In this document: piece after piece, positions 34,128 through 42,367 of the stretch
How positions within the stretch are numbered: position 1 is the first letter of the stretch
Layout: the number at the start of each line of letters is the position of its first letter
NCBI RefSeq assembly: GCF_003955715.1
Contig: NZ_CP034463.1
Coordinates: forward strand, 4,030,001 to 4,094,000
Reading direction: 5' to 3'
Length of the DNA: 64,000 nucleotides
Source of the DNA: Streptomyces aquilus
GTDB taxonomy: Bacteria > Actinomycetota > Actinomycetes > Streptomycetales > Streptomycetaceae
Notes under the pieces: model-generated
The model's database searches: none
What the model was told of the DNA's origin: nothing
What the model saw: only the letters and a program-made list of their open reading frames with translations
Made by a program: the position numbers and the translations under genes

Positions 34128-34780
34128 CCGAGAACCCCACCGGACCGCGCCGCCCGGCGGTCCTCACCCGCGCCAAGACGCTCCCCGCCTGGTCCCTGCT
34201 CGCGGCCGGCGCCGTCGCGGGCGGCCTGCTCGGCGGCGTGTACGGCCTCGCGAAGACGCCCGCCTACACGGCGACCAGCTATGTCATCGCCGTCCCGAAC
34301 GAGAAGTCCGACCCGGCCTCCGCGCTCGGCTTCGCCCAGGCCTACGGCCGGGTCGCCACCCAGCTCGCGGTGCTCGGGGACGCGCAGGTATGGGCGGGCG
34401 TGCCCGTGAAGACGCTGAAGTCCAGTGTGCAGACGGCGACGTCGCCGGACGCGCCGATGGTGGCGATCACGGCGACCTCCGCCCGCCCGGACCTCGCCGC
34501 CGACATGGCCAACGCGGTGGCCCGCGCTTTGACCCGGCACGCCGACAACACCGAGTCGGCCACCCACGTCGAGCTCCAGCAGTTCGCCCGCGCCACCAAG
34601 CCCACCGAGCCCTCCTCGGCCTCCCCCGCGCTGACCGGCCTGGTCGGGGCGAGCGCGGGCGGCCTCCTGGGCGGCCTGGTCCTGCTGGTGCGGCCACGCC
34701 GGAACACCGAGGAGCCCGGCGGACGCCCGGCCTCCGTGCCCGGCCCGGCCGTCGCCGCCGACGCCCACGGCCAGCTGTGA
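34124..34780 (+). CDS. Wzz/chain-length-determinant-like membrane protein
   Basis: 218 residues. Two membrane segments (about 23-43 and 173-193) flank a mainly extracellular domain beginning AKTPAYTATSYVIAV. This is the Wzz topology, shorter than the usual 300 or more residues and without a tyrosine-kinase tail. It probably sets chain length or helps assembly of the polysaccharide. It overlaps neighbours by 4 bp on both sides. Confidence 0.8.
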   Translation: MTENPTGPRRPAVLTRAKTLPAWSLLAAGAVAGGLLGGVYGLAKTPAYTATSYVIAVPNEKSDPASALGFAQAYGRVATQLAVLGDAQVWAGVPVKTLKSSVQTATSPDAPMVAITATSARPDLAADMANAVARALTRHADNTESATHVELQQFARATKPTEPSSASPALTGLVGASAGGLLGGLVLLVRPRRNTEEPGGRPASVPGPAVAADAHGQL

Positions 34781-35868
34781 CGTACACGACGGAACTCGTC
34801 ACCGACGACACCGTCTTCGCCGCCCTCGCCCCCGACTGGACCCGCCTGTACCGCCGCTGCTCCGCCGCGACCCCGTTCCAGAGCCACGCCTGGCTGCACT
34901 CCTGGTGGCTCTCCTACGGCCGTCGCGGCCGGCTGCGCGTGCTCGTCGTACGCGACCCCGACGGCCTGGTGGCCGCCGCGCCCCTGATGCGCGTCCACCG
35001 CCCGGTGCCGTCGCTCGTGCCGCTGGGCGGGGCGATCTCCGACTACGGGGACGTCCTGCTGGACGACGAGCGGGGCGAGGAGGCGGTGGCCGCGCTGGCC
35101 GGAGGGCTGGCGGCGGCGGCCCGGACCGCGCTGGTCGACCTGCGCGAGGTGCGCCCGGGCGGCGCGGCCGAGCGGCTCTACGACCACTGGCCGGGCCCAC
35201 GGCACCGGGTCGACGACTCACTGTGCCTGGAGCTGCCCGCCGTACCCATGGGCGAACTCATCGCCCGGCTGCCGTCCGCGAAGGCCCAGCAGCGGGTGCG
35301 CGCCAAGCTGCGCAAGCTGACCTCGCTGGGCGTCGAACGGCACGTCGTCGAGCCGGACGAGGTCGACAAGGCACTGCGCCGGCTGCTGGAACTGCACCAG
35401 CTCCAGTGGCAGGGCCGGAAGGTGACGAGCGAGCACCTGCGGCCCCGGTTCCGGGACCATCTGGTGCGCTCGGTCGGGCCGATGGTGGCGGAGGGCGACG
35501 CGGTCGTCACCGAGTTCCGGCTGGACGACGACGTGGTGGCCGTCGACCTGACCCTGCTGTCGCGGCGGCTGGCGGGCGGCTATCTGTACGGCGCCCATCC
35601 GTGCCTGCGCGAGCGCAAGGCGGACGTGGCGGTGATGCTGCTGGACGCGTGCACCGGGCATGCCCGCGGCACGCTGAGCCTGCTGCGCGGCAACGAGCCG
35701 TACAAGCACCACTGGAAGCCCGAACCGGCCGTCAACCAGCGGCTGCTGCTGGCCCGCCGGCGCACCGCCCCGCTGCTGGCGGCCGCGCTGTGCGACGTCG
35801 CGGCCCGCCGGCACGGCAAGGAGGTGCTGCGCCGGTGGCGGGAACGCGGCGGTGGCGGCGGATCGTGA
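34777..35868 (+). CDS. GNAT/FemAB-like acyltransferase (BcsL/CelD type)
   Basis: 363 residues from GTG 34777, which overlaps the upstream stop by 4 bp. The N-terminal part has ATPFQSHAWLHSWWLSYG, typical of CelD/BcsL-like 'GNAT family' proteins in exopolysaccharide operons. The C-terminal domain has TEFRLDDDVVAVDLTLL and LSLLRGNEPYKHHWKPE, matching Acetyltransf_6. It probably adds an acyl or aminoacyl group to the polysaccharide precursor. It is the last gene of the operon; a hairpin overlaps its end. Confidence 0.85.
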   Translation: MTYTTELVTDDTVFAALAPDWTRLYRRCSAATPFQSHAWLHSWWLSYGRRGRLRVLVVRDPDGLVAAAPLMRVHRPVPSLVPLGGAISDYGDVLLDDERGEEAVAALAGGLAAAARTALVDLREVRPGGAAERLYDHWPGPRHRVDDSLCLELPAVPMGELIARLPSAKAQQRVRAKLRKLTSLGVERHVVEPDEVDKALRRLLELHQLQWQGRKVTSEHLRPRFRDHLVRSVGPMVAEGDAVVTEFRLDDDVVAVDLTLLSRRLAGGYLYGAHPCLRERKADVAVMLLDACTGHARGTLSLLRGNEPYKHHWKPEPAVNQRLLLARRRTAPLLAAALCDVAARRHGKEVLRRWRERGGGGGS

Positions 35869-35885
35869 ACGACCCGCCGCCACCG
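35850..35885. terminator. Bidirectional hairpin overlapping the operon end
   Basis: CGGTGGCGGCGG (35850-35861) pairs exactly with CCGCCGCCACCG (35874-35885). It spans the stop of the GNAT gene and the gap before the convergent GH26-like gene. Confidence 0.75.
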
Positions 35886-35898
35886 GGACCGCTGTCCG

Positions 35899-37155
35899 TC
35901 ACCGGCTGCGCGACCACCAGTCGAAGCGCATGCACAGCTTCCCGCCGATCCAGTACTCGACCCACTCGCCCAGGTCCATCGGCGAACAGTTGGGCGGGGT
36001 GGTCGGGGTGGGATCGGGAGTGGGGTCGGGGGTCGGCTCGGGCGTCGGGTCGACCGGCGTCGTCGGCTCCCCGGGAGTGCGGCCGAAGAGGATCGAGCGG
36101 TAGACGTCGGACGCCTTCGGGTTGTCCTCGCACTGCCAGACGCCGTGCGGGCAGTAGTCGGTCAGCGTGTTGTACAGCGGCTTGTGCTCGTCCATCCACG
36201 CGAGCATGCGCCGCATGTATTCGGCGTTGTCACCGTTGCGGAAGAGTCCCCATTCAGGATAGGAAATTGCCTTGCCGTGGGATTTGGCGAAATCCACGTG
36301 CTCCTGAAGTCCGTAAGGCTCTTTCACCTGCTGGTCGAACGAGAGACCTTCCGGCTGGTCGTACGAGTCCATGCCGATGATGTCGACCGTGGCGTCGCCC
36401 GGATAACACTGCGTCCAGGCAATCGCGTCCCGGCCCCGGCTGGGCGTGAAATCGAAGCGGAATTTCTGGCCCGGCACCGAACGCATGGTGGTGACGATCC
36501 TGTTCCAGTACGTCTTCCAGGCCTCCGGGTCCGGCCCGCAGCGATGGGTGTACGTGATGCCGTTCATCTCCCAGCCGAGCACGATCACCGTGTCCGGCAC
36601 GTTCAGCTCGACCAGCCGCTCGGCGAGGCGGCGGAAGTGATGGTCGAACTGTCCCGCCGCGCCCCGGCGCAGCAGCAGCCGCACCTCGGCGTCGGAGACG
36701 TGGTCCTCGTTGCGCTCCAGCATGGGGACGTTGAGGACGAACATCCGGTCGTTCTTCTCGTTGCGCCAGTCCGCCCACACGTCGAGGAAGCCGGGGGCGC
36801 CCTCGATGTTGCTCCAGCGGTCGCCGGGCAGATAGGTGTGGCCGACGCGCAGTTCGGTGCCGCCCAGCCAGCGGCTGAGCTCGGCCATCCGGGCCACTCC
36901 GCGCGGGCCGTAGTCGAGGTAGGCGCCGAAGGCGGGCACCTCGGGGGCCGGCTTGGTCTCGGGTTCGACGACGGGGTCGGCGGGCGGGGACGACTCCGCC
37001 GGGGCCGCGGGGACCGCGGGCGTGGGAGCGGGCGGATCGGCGGCCCCCACCCCCGCGGCGAATCCGGGCCCCACGGCCAGGGCGGCGGACGCGGCGGTCG
37101 CCACCGCGATGAACGCCAGCCGACCGGTCCGGGCCCTTCGCTGCTGTGAGTCCAT
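35899..37155 (-). CDS. Secreted GH26-like glycoside hydrolase
   Basis: 418 residues from ATG 37155 (GAAAGGAG upstream). Signal peptide to about residue 39, a Pro-rich linker (to about 75), then a TIM-barrel domain starting FGAYLDYGP. Glu196 in LGWEMNGI is the likely acid/base and Glu301 in ISYPEWGLF the nucleophile, the GH26 arrangement. A PTPEPTPDPTPDPTPTTPP linker leads to a short C-terminal domain with two cysteines (NCSPMDLGEW ... GKLCMRFDWW). It probably cuts or trims an extracellular polysaccharide, perhaps the one made by the convergent operon. Parts of the catalytic domain have noticeably lower GC than neighbours. Confidence 0.87.
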   Translation of the reverse strand: MDSQQRRARTGRLAFIAVATAASAALAVGPGFAAGVGAADPPAPTPAVPAAPAESSPPADPVVEPETKPAPEVPAFGAYLDYGPRGVARMAELSRWLGGTELRVGHTYLPGDRWSNIEGAPGFLDVWADWRNEKNDRMFVLNVPMLERNEDHVSDAEVRLLLRRGAAGQFDHHFRRLAERLVELNVPDTVIVLGWEMNGITYTHRCGPDPEAWKTYWNRIVTTMRSVPGQKFRFDFTPSRGRDAIAWTQCYPGDATVDIIGMDSYDQPEGLSFDQQVKEPYGLQEHVDFAKSHGKAISYPEWGLFRNGDNAEYMRRMLAWMDEHKPLYNTLTDYCPHGVWQCEDNPKASDVYRSILFGRTPGEPTTPVDPTPEPTPDPTPDPTPTTPPNCSPMDLGEWVEYWIGGKLCMRFDWWSRSR

Positions 37156-37305
37156 GCCTGCTCCTTTCTCACTCTCGCGCTCTGGGGACAGGTGAAACGC
37201 GTTACCTGACACTCAGTCATATGAATATGAACGACGCCACCGTGCTTACGGCTTTCGGGTGGCCCACTCGCCCGCACGGGTGAAACGACCGAAGGAATTG
37301 AATCC

Positions 37306-38580
37306 GTGTCGCTGTTCGACACCCGCGTCCCCGCCGTTCTGCTGCGGATCGACCGGAATCCCTTTCACCACGGAACGCTGGGAGCCGTGCGCTCGCTCGG
37401 CCGGGCCGGAGTGGAGGTGCATGTGATCGCGGATTCCACCGGAAGCCCGGTGTCCCGGTCGCGTTTTGTACGGCAGATGCATCCGCCGCCGCCACCGGGC
37501 GCGCCCGCCGCCGACATCGCCGTCGCCCTGCGCCGGATCGCCGCCCGGGTCGCGCGCCCGGCGGTACTGATCCCGATGGACGACGCGAGCGCGGTCGCGG
37601 TGAGCCGGCTGCGGGCGGAGCTGGCGCCCTCCTATCTGCTGCCGGCGACGCCGGGTCCGCTGGCCGAGCGGGTCGCCGACAAGGCGGAACTGGCCGCGCT
37701 GTGCGCGTCCGTGGACGTGCCGCACCCGCTGACGCTGATCCCGGACAGCCCCGCCGACGCCGCTGCCGCCGCCTGGCATCTCGGGCTGCCGGTGGTGGCC
37801 AAGTGGAGCCGCCCCTGGCTGCTGCCGACCGGCAGCGGCCTGCGCAGCACGGTCCTGCTGCGCTCCGCGCAGGAGGCCGGCGAGCTGTACCGGCGGTCCG
37901 CGGAGGCGGGCAGCCGGCTGCTGCTCCAGGCGTTCCTTCCGCCGGAGCCGGACGGCGACCGCTTCTGCCACGGGTACGCCGACCGCTCGGGCACCGTCCG
38001 GGGCGGTGGCGCCGGCGTGAAGCTCCAGTCCTGGCCGCGCGGCGCCGGGTTGACGGCGGTGGGCCGGTGGACGCCGGACCCGGCCGTACAGACGCTCGCC
38101 CAGCGCCTCACCGCCGAACTGGGCTACCGCGGCATCTTCGACCTCGACTTCCGCCGCGGCCCCGACGGCCACCCGCACCTCCTCGACTTCAACCCGCGCC
38201 CGGGCGCCCAGTTCCGGCTGTTCTGCGACACCGCCGAGCTGGACGTCGTACGCGCCCTGCACCTGGACCTGACCCACCGTCCGCTGCCGGACGGGGTGCC
38301 GCGGTCCGGGCGGGAGTTCGTGGTGGAGAACTACGCCCCGCTGACCGCCCTGCGCCGGGCGCCCGACGGCCGGGAGCCGGCCTGGTACGCCGCGGACGAC
38401 CGGCGGCCGGGACTGGCGATGTGGGGGTGGTGGGCCCGGCACGTGTCCCGGCGGGTCCTGGAGCGGTTGCGCGGGCTGTACGCGCCGCCCGGTGAACGGG
38501 CGGGCGCGCGGGTGGTGCGCCAGGGATCCGCGCCGGACCTGACCGGCCTGACGGACGACGAGAAAGCGAGCAGCCGCTGA
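37306..38580 (+). CDS. ATP-grasp carboxylate-amine ligase-like protein
   Basis: 424 residues from GTG 37306 (GAAGGA upstream). The first about 100 residues are a Rossmann-like preATP-grasp domain (PAVLLRIDRNPFHHGTLGAV); the middle has LGLPVVAKWSRPW; the metal-binding end reads GIFDLDFRRGPDGHPHLLDF then NPRPGAQFRL, as in ATP-grasp enzymes. It joins a carboxylate to an amine or similar nucleophile; substrates are unknown. Its stop overlaps the start of the flavoprotein gene (TGATG), so the two act together. The 150-bp upstream region is shared with the GH26-like gene and contains two GGTGAAACG motifs. Confidence 0.83.
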   Translation: MSLFDTRVPAVLLRIDRNPFHHGTLGAVRSLGRAGVEVHVIADSTGSPVSRSRFVRQMHPPPPPGAPAADIAVALRRIAARVARPAVLIPMDDASAVAVSRLRAELAPSYLLPATPGPLAERVADKAELAALCASVDVPHPLTLIPDSPADAAAAAWHLGLPVVAKWSRPWLLPTGSGLRSTVLLRSAQEAGELYRRSAEAGSRLLLQAFLPPEPDGDRFCHGYADRSGTVRGGGAGVKLQSWPRGAGLTAVGRWTPDPAVQTLAQRLTAELGYRGIFDLDFRRGPDGHPHLLDFNPRPGAQFRLFCDTAELDVVRALHLDLTHRPLPDGVPRSGREFVVENYAPLTALRRAPDGREPAWYAADDRRPGLAMWGWWARHVSRRVLERLRGLYAPPGERAGARVVRQGSAPDLTGLTDDEKASSR

Positions 38581-39833
38581 TGTACGACCTGCTGGTGGTG
38601 GGCGCGGGCCCGTACGGTCTGTCGATCGCGTCCCACGCCGCGGCCGCCGGACTGCGGGTGGCCGTCTTCGGACGGCCCATGTCGTCCTGGCGCGATCACA
38701 TGCCCCGCGGGATGTTCCTGAAGTCGGAGCCGTGGGCGTCCCACCTCTCCGACCCCGAGCACCGCCGGCGCCTCGACGTCTACTGCGCCGAGCAGGGTCT
38801 GACGGCCCGGCACGGCGAGCCGATCCCGGTGGAGGTGTTCGCCGAGTACGGCCTGTGGTTCGCCCGCACCGCCGTTCCCGGGGTGGACGAGCGGATGGTG
38901 ACCCGGGTGGTCCGGTGCGCGGGCGGCTTCGAGGCGGTGACGGACGACGGGGAGGTGGTGTCCGCCCGTACGGTCGCCCTCGCGGTCGGCGTCATGCCGT
39001 TCGTCGAGATCCCCGCCTCCCTCACCGGCCTCGACGCCTCCCTCGTGACGCACAGCAGCCACCACGGCGACCTCGACCGCTTCCTCGGACGGGACGTCAC
39101 CGTGGTCGGCGGCGGTCAGGCGGCGCTGGAGACGGCGGCGCTGCTCGCCGAACAGGGCACGCGGGTACGGGTGCTGGCCCGCGTCGGCGAGCTGCGCTGG
39201 AACGACGTGCCGCCGCCCTGGGAGCGCCCGTGGTGGCGGTCGGCCCGCTCCCCGCTCAGCGGCCTGGGCTGCGGCTGGCGGAACTGGTTCTACGCCGAGC
39301 GGCCCGGCCTCTTCCGCCGCCTCCCGGAGCCGACCCGGACGAGGATCGCGGCGACGGCGCTGGGCCCGGCGGGCGCGTGGTGGGTGCGGGGCCGGTTCGA
39401 ACCGGCGGTGGAGGTGCGCCTGGGCCACGAGGTGGCGGCGGCGCGGGCGGTGCCGGGCGGACTGCGCCTGGACCTGACGGACGGCACGGGCTCCGCGCAC
39501 ATCCTGGAGACCGAACATGTCATCGCCGCCACGGGTTTCAAGGCGACCACCGACCGCCTCACCCTTCTCTCCGCCGACCTGCGCACCACCCTGGCCACGG
39601 CCGCCGACGGCTCCCCCGAGGTCACCCGGGACTTCGAGTCCCCCTCCCACCCGGGCCTGTTCCTGGCCGGCCTGACAACGGCCTCCGCCTTCGGCCCGGC
39701 CATGCGCTTCGTGTACGGCGCGACCTACACGGCGGACGCACTCGTACGAGGGGTACGGCGCCGTCTGCGAGCGGGCCCGGCCCTGATCCCGGCACCGGGC
39801 AGGCGCGGGACGCCGGAGACGGCACGGCGGTGA
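38580..39833 (+). CDS. FAD/NAD(P)-binding oxidoreductase (flavin monooxygenase-like)
   Basis: 417 residues. Two Rossmann motifs: LLVVGAGPYGLSIASHAA (4-21) for FAD and VTVVGGGQAALETAALLAE (about 176-194) for NAD(P). Near the end, VIAATGFK matches the ATG motif of flavin-containing monooxygenases, and GLFLAGLTTASAFGP precedes the C-terminus. No signal peptide. Coupled to the ATP-grasp gene; together they look like a small tailoring pathway, possibly for a modified amino acid or a siderophore-like compound. Confidence 0.85.
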   Translation: MYDLLVVGAGPYGLSIASHAAAAGLRVAVFGRPMSSWRDHMPRGMFLKSEPWASHLSDPEHRRRLDVYCAEQGLTARHGEPIPVEVFAEYGLWFARTAVPGVDERMVTRVVRCAGGFEAVTDDGEVVSARTVALAVGVMPFVEIPASLTGLDASLVTHSSHHGDLDRFLGRDVTVVGGGQAALETAALLAEQGTRVRVLARVGELRWNDVPPPWERPWWRSARSPLSGLGCGWRNWFYAERPGLFRRLPEPTRTRIAATALGPAGAWWVRGRFEPAVEVRLGHEVAAARAVPGGLRLDLTDGTGSAHILETEHVIAATGFKATTDRLTLLSADLRTTLATAADGSPEVTRDFESPSHPGLFLAGLTTASAFGPAMRFVYGATYTADALVRGVRRRLRAGPALIPAPGRRGTPETARR

Positions 39834-39840
39834 AGGGGCG

Positions 39841-39869
39841 CGGGTGCCGGACACGGGGTCCGGCACCCG
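39841..39869. terminator. Bidirectional terminator, perfect 12-bp stem
   Basis: CGGGTGCCGGAC (39841-39852) pairs exactly with GTCCGGCACCCG (39858-39869) around a 5-nt loop, between the convergent flavoprotein and long-chaplin genes. Confidence 0.85.
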
Positions 39870-39874
39870 GCGCG

Positions 39875-40618
39875 TCAGCGGTGGGACGCGTTCCTGCCCC
39901 GGCGGTACAGGACGGCCCCGGCCGCGATCAGGGCGACGCTGGCACCGGACGCGGCGAGCAGGGCCTCGCTGCTGCTGCCGGTGTCGGGGAGGTGGGGCGG
40001 CGGACTTTGGTGCCCGGGGGACGAGGGCTGGCCACCGCCCGTGGGGGGCGTCTGCGTCGGGCTGGTCGACGGCTGGCCACCACCGGTCGACGGGGTCTGC
40101 GTCGGCGTGGGCGTCGGCTGCTCACCACCCGTGGGCGGTGTGTGCGTCGGCGTGGGCGTCGGCGTCGGCGTCGGGTGACCACCACCGTTCGGCGGCGTCG
40201 GCGTCGGATGGCCACCGCCGTTCGGCGGCGTGGGGGTGGGATGCCCACCACCGTTCGGCGGCGTGGGAGTGGGCGTGTCCTCCCCGCCGTACGGCGGGGG
40301 CGTGTGCCCGGAACCGTAGCCGGAGTCGCCGCCGCCGTACGGTTCCCCGTACGAACCGCCCTTGGACGAACCCGAGTCGTTGGCACAGGAGTTGCCGAAC
40401 GCGGGGTTCAACAGGGCGATGACGTCGACCGAGTTGCCGCAGGCGTTGACCGGTGCGTCGACCGGGACCTGGACGTTGTTGCCGGACAGGACTCCGGGCG
40501 AACCCTTGGTCGCCCCGCTCGCGTCCGAGTCGGCGTGGACGGGGCTGCTGCCGCACAGGGACAGAATGCTTGTCGCGGCGGCCGCCGCGACCATTCCCCT
40601 ACTCAGGGTCTGTCGCAA
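39875..40618 (-). CDS. Sortase-anchored long chaplin
   Basis: 247 residues if begun at TTG 40618 (MRQTLSRGMVAAAAATS; AGGAAG upstream). Signal peptide, then one chaplin domain (GSPGVLSGNNVQVPVDAPVN; ACGNS / GNSCAND), a Gly/Tyr-rich stretch, a long spacer built from PTPTPPNGGGH and similar repeats (about residues 100-190), and a sortase signal: LPDTG, a hydrophobic helix and a basic tail (YRRGRNASHR). Long chaplins ChpA-C of S. coelicolor carry two chaplin domains as I recall; this one has one, with the spacer taking the other's place. It would be covalently fixed to peptidoglycan and seed the surface film. By position it corresponds to chpA. Confidence 0.9.
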   Translation of the reverse strand: MRQTLSRGMVAAAAATSILSLCGSSPVHADSDASGATKGSPGVLSGNNVQVPVDAPVNACGNSVDVIALLNPAFGNSCANDSGSSKGGSYGEPYGGGDSGYGSGHTPPPYGGEDTPTPTPPNGGGHPTPTPPNGGGHPTPTPPNGGGHPTPTPTPTPTHTPPTGGEQPTPTPTQTPSTGGGQPSTSPTQTPPTGGGQPSSPGHQSPPPHLPDTGSSSEALLAASGASVALIAAGAVLYRRGRNASHR

Positions 40619-40651
40619 TCTCGTTGTCTTCCTGCTTGAAGAAGTGGGAAA

Positions 40652-40691
40652 AGCCGGCCTTGGAAGGCACAGAAGCTGTCCAAGGCCGGCT
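40652..40691 (-). terminator. Terminator of short chaplin gene
   Basis: AGCCGGCCTTGGA (40652-40664) pairs exactly with TCCAAGGCCGGCT (40679-40691), just after the minus-strand stop at 40726. Confidence 0.85.
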
Positions 40692-40725
40692 GTCACATAG
40701 CCGGAGCGGCCGATGCGCTACGACG

Positions 40726-40953
40726 TCAGTCGTTGACGCAGGTGTTGCCGAACGCGGGGTTCAGCAGGGCGATGATGTCGATCGTGTTGCCGCACACGTT
40801 GACCGGCACGTGGATCGGGACCTGGACCACGTTGCCCGAGAGAACGCCCGGCGAACCGATGGCGGCACCCTCGGCGCCCGCGTCGGCGAATGCGGGGGCG
40901 GCCATACCCAGGGCCATGATCGCGCCCGCGACGACAGCAGCGGTCTTCTTCAT
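40726..40953 (-). CDS. chpD: Short chaplin (ChpD-like)
   Basis: 75 residues: signal peptide MKKTAAVVAGAIMALGMAAP ending at AFADA, then a single chaplin domain GSPGVLSGNVVQVPIHVPVN with cysteines VCGNT and GNTCVND at the very end. ATG 40953 has AGGGATAG upstream. It lies between the sortase-anchored chaplin and the rodlin pair, the chpA-chpD-rdlA-rdlB order of S. coelicolor (from memory), hence the symbol. Secreted, amyloid-forming, lowers surface tension for aerial growth. Confidence 0.94.
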   Translation of the reverse strand: MKKTAAVVAGAIMALGMAAPAFADAGAEGAAIGSPGVLSGNVVQVPIHVPVNVCGNTIDIIALLNPAFGNTCVND

Positions 40954-41201
40954 GAGCTATCCCTTCTCTGCGGTCATGCCCCAATGACGTGACCTGCAGG
41001 CTGTAAACGAGGGATAGACATCCAGGGAAACTACGGAACGTGTGGCGCCTGGTAATTCACCCGAACGCCTTCACAGAATTGACACCGGCCCCCCATAAGA
41101 GGAGAAACGCTTCGCCTGAGTGGCGGAAAAAGGCCCGGGCAGCCCGCGGGGAATTCAGGCGGCCCGAGCCGTTCAGATCCGAGCTCTTGCGAGCGGAGGG
41201 A

Positions 41202-41603
41202 TCAGTGGTTGCCCATGCCGTTGCCCGCCAGGACGGAGATGTCGTCCAGGATGTGCGACACCGGCTCGTCACCCTTGGCCTGGGTGGAGTTGTCGGCGCA
41301 CTGCTGGTTCTGCGCGGCCGACAGGACCGGGATGTCCTGGGCGACACCGACGGCGGCGATGAGACCCACGATGGCCTGGGCGTTGCCCTTCACCGGCACG
41401 CCGAGGCAGAGCTTGTTGGCGGTGCCCTGGACCAGCGTGGCCTGGGGGCTCATGTTGCCCTTGGTGATCGAGTTGCCGAACTTCGAGTGGGCCTCGTTGC
41501 CGCTGGCCGAGGTGGTGCCGTCGTTCCCGATGGCCATGGCCGGGGAGGCCGCACCGACGACGGAGGCGGCGACCGCCGCAGCGGCCATTGCCTTCTTCAG
41601 CAT
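41202..41603 (-). CDS. rdlA: Rodlin
   Basis: 133 residues, the usual rodlin length. Signal peptide ([20 protein letters not shown], cleavage near AMAIG), mature start [20 protein letters not shown], then two cysteines ([10 protein letters not shown] and [10 protein letters not shown]) and [13 protein letters not shown]. Rodlins help arrange chaplin fibrils into the paired rods of the rodlet layer. It is divergent from the next rodlin across a 262-bp shared promoter region. The sequence differs from the other two mainly in residues 45-85. Confidence 0.95.
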   Translation of the reverse strand: MLKKAMAAAAVAASVVGAASPAMAIGNDGTTSASGNEAHSKFGNSITKGNMSPQATLVQGTANKLCLGVPVKGNAQAIVGLIAAVGVAQDIPVLSAAQNQQCADNSTQAKGDEPVSHILDDISVLAGNGMGNH

Positions 41604-41865
41604 TTGGGTTTCCTTTCCTGGCGTGCATCACCACGACGCATGCTCCTGCTTCCGCATCAACCCCCTGCACGGGGAATGGTTGCGAGGCTTCACCCGATCG
41701 GGCCGCGTACGCACGGCGAATTCACGGAAAGGTCCGACCGCCCCGATATCGGGTTCCGCCCGCCTCCTTTGTGGGCCATCGGAGTGAATGCCAGGAACCA
41801 AGCGGGTCCCGGGCAGTTGACCAGAGCGCTCCGGTGGACGGGGTTTCTTCAGAAGGGACTAGCAA

Positions 41866-42264
41866 GTGATCAAGAAGGTTCTGGCTTCCGCCGCGGTCGC
41901 CGCTTCCGTCGTCGGTGTCGCCTCCCCCGCCATGGCCATCGGGAACGACGGCACCACCTCCGCCAGCGGCAACGGTGCGCACCAGTCGTTCGGCAACTCG
42001 GCCACGTACGGCAACATGAGCCCGCAGATGGCGCTCATCCAGGGCTCGTTCAACAAGCCCTGCATCGGCCTGCCGGCCAAGGCGAACCTCCAGGGCATCG
42101 TCGGCCTCGCCGCCGTCGGCGTTCTGCAGGACGTGCCGATCCTGTCGGCCCCGCAGAACCAGCAGTGTGTCGAGAACTCCACGCAGGCCAAGGGCGACGA
42201 GCCGCTGTCGCACATCCTGGACGACATCTCCGTCCTGGCGGGCAACGGCACGGGCAACCACTGA
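41866..42264 (+). CDS. rdlB: Rodlin
   Basis: 132 residues from GTG 41866 (AAGGGAC upstream). Same layout as its divergent partner: signal peptide, [20 protein letters not shown], cysteines in NKPCIGLPAK and NQQCVENSTQ, and a [15 protein letters not shown] end. It is closer to the third rodlin at 43529 than to the divergent one, especially around PCxGLPAK and GVLQDVPILSAPQ. A terminator follows at 42321. Confidence 0.95.
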   Translation: MIKKVLASAAVAASVVGVASPAMAIGNDGTTSASGNGAHQSFGNSATYGNMSPQMALIQGSFNKPCIGLPAKANLQGIVGLAAVGVLQDVPILSAPQNQQCVENSTQAKGDEPLSHILDDISVLAGNGTGNH

Positions 42265-42320
42265 GCCGTCCCCAGGGGCTCCGTCCTCTGAGCCTTGGGG
42301 CTGCAATCTGAGCCCCCGTC

Positions 42321-42350
42321 AGCGGGCCGCCGGTTTCCCGGCGGCCCGCT
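42321..42350 (+). terminator. Rodlin terminator
   Basis: AGCGGGCCGCCGG (42321-42333) pairs exactly with CCGGCGGCCCGCT (42338-42350), followed by GTTTTAG. It also stands just before the LCP gene, so that gene needs its own start signals. Confidence 0.87.
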
Positions 42351-42367
42351 GTTTTAGCGTGCGTCGC

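Noticed and set aside
40180..40270. Possible CRISPR-like array in the long chaplin gene
   Set aside because: The repeats are in-frame codons for PTPTPPNGGGH units with no unique spacers. No CRISPR array was seen anywhere in the window.
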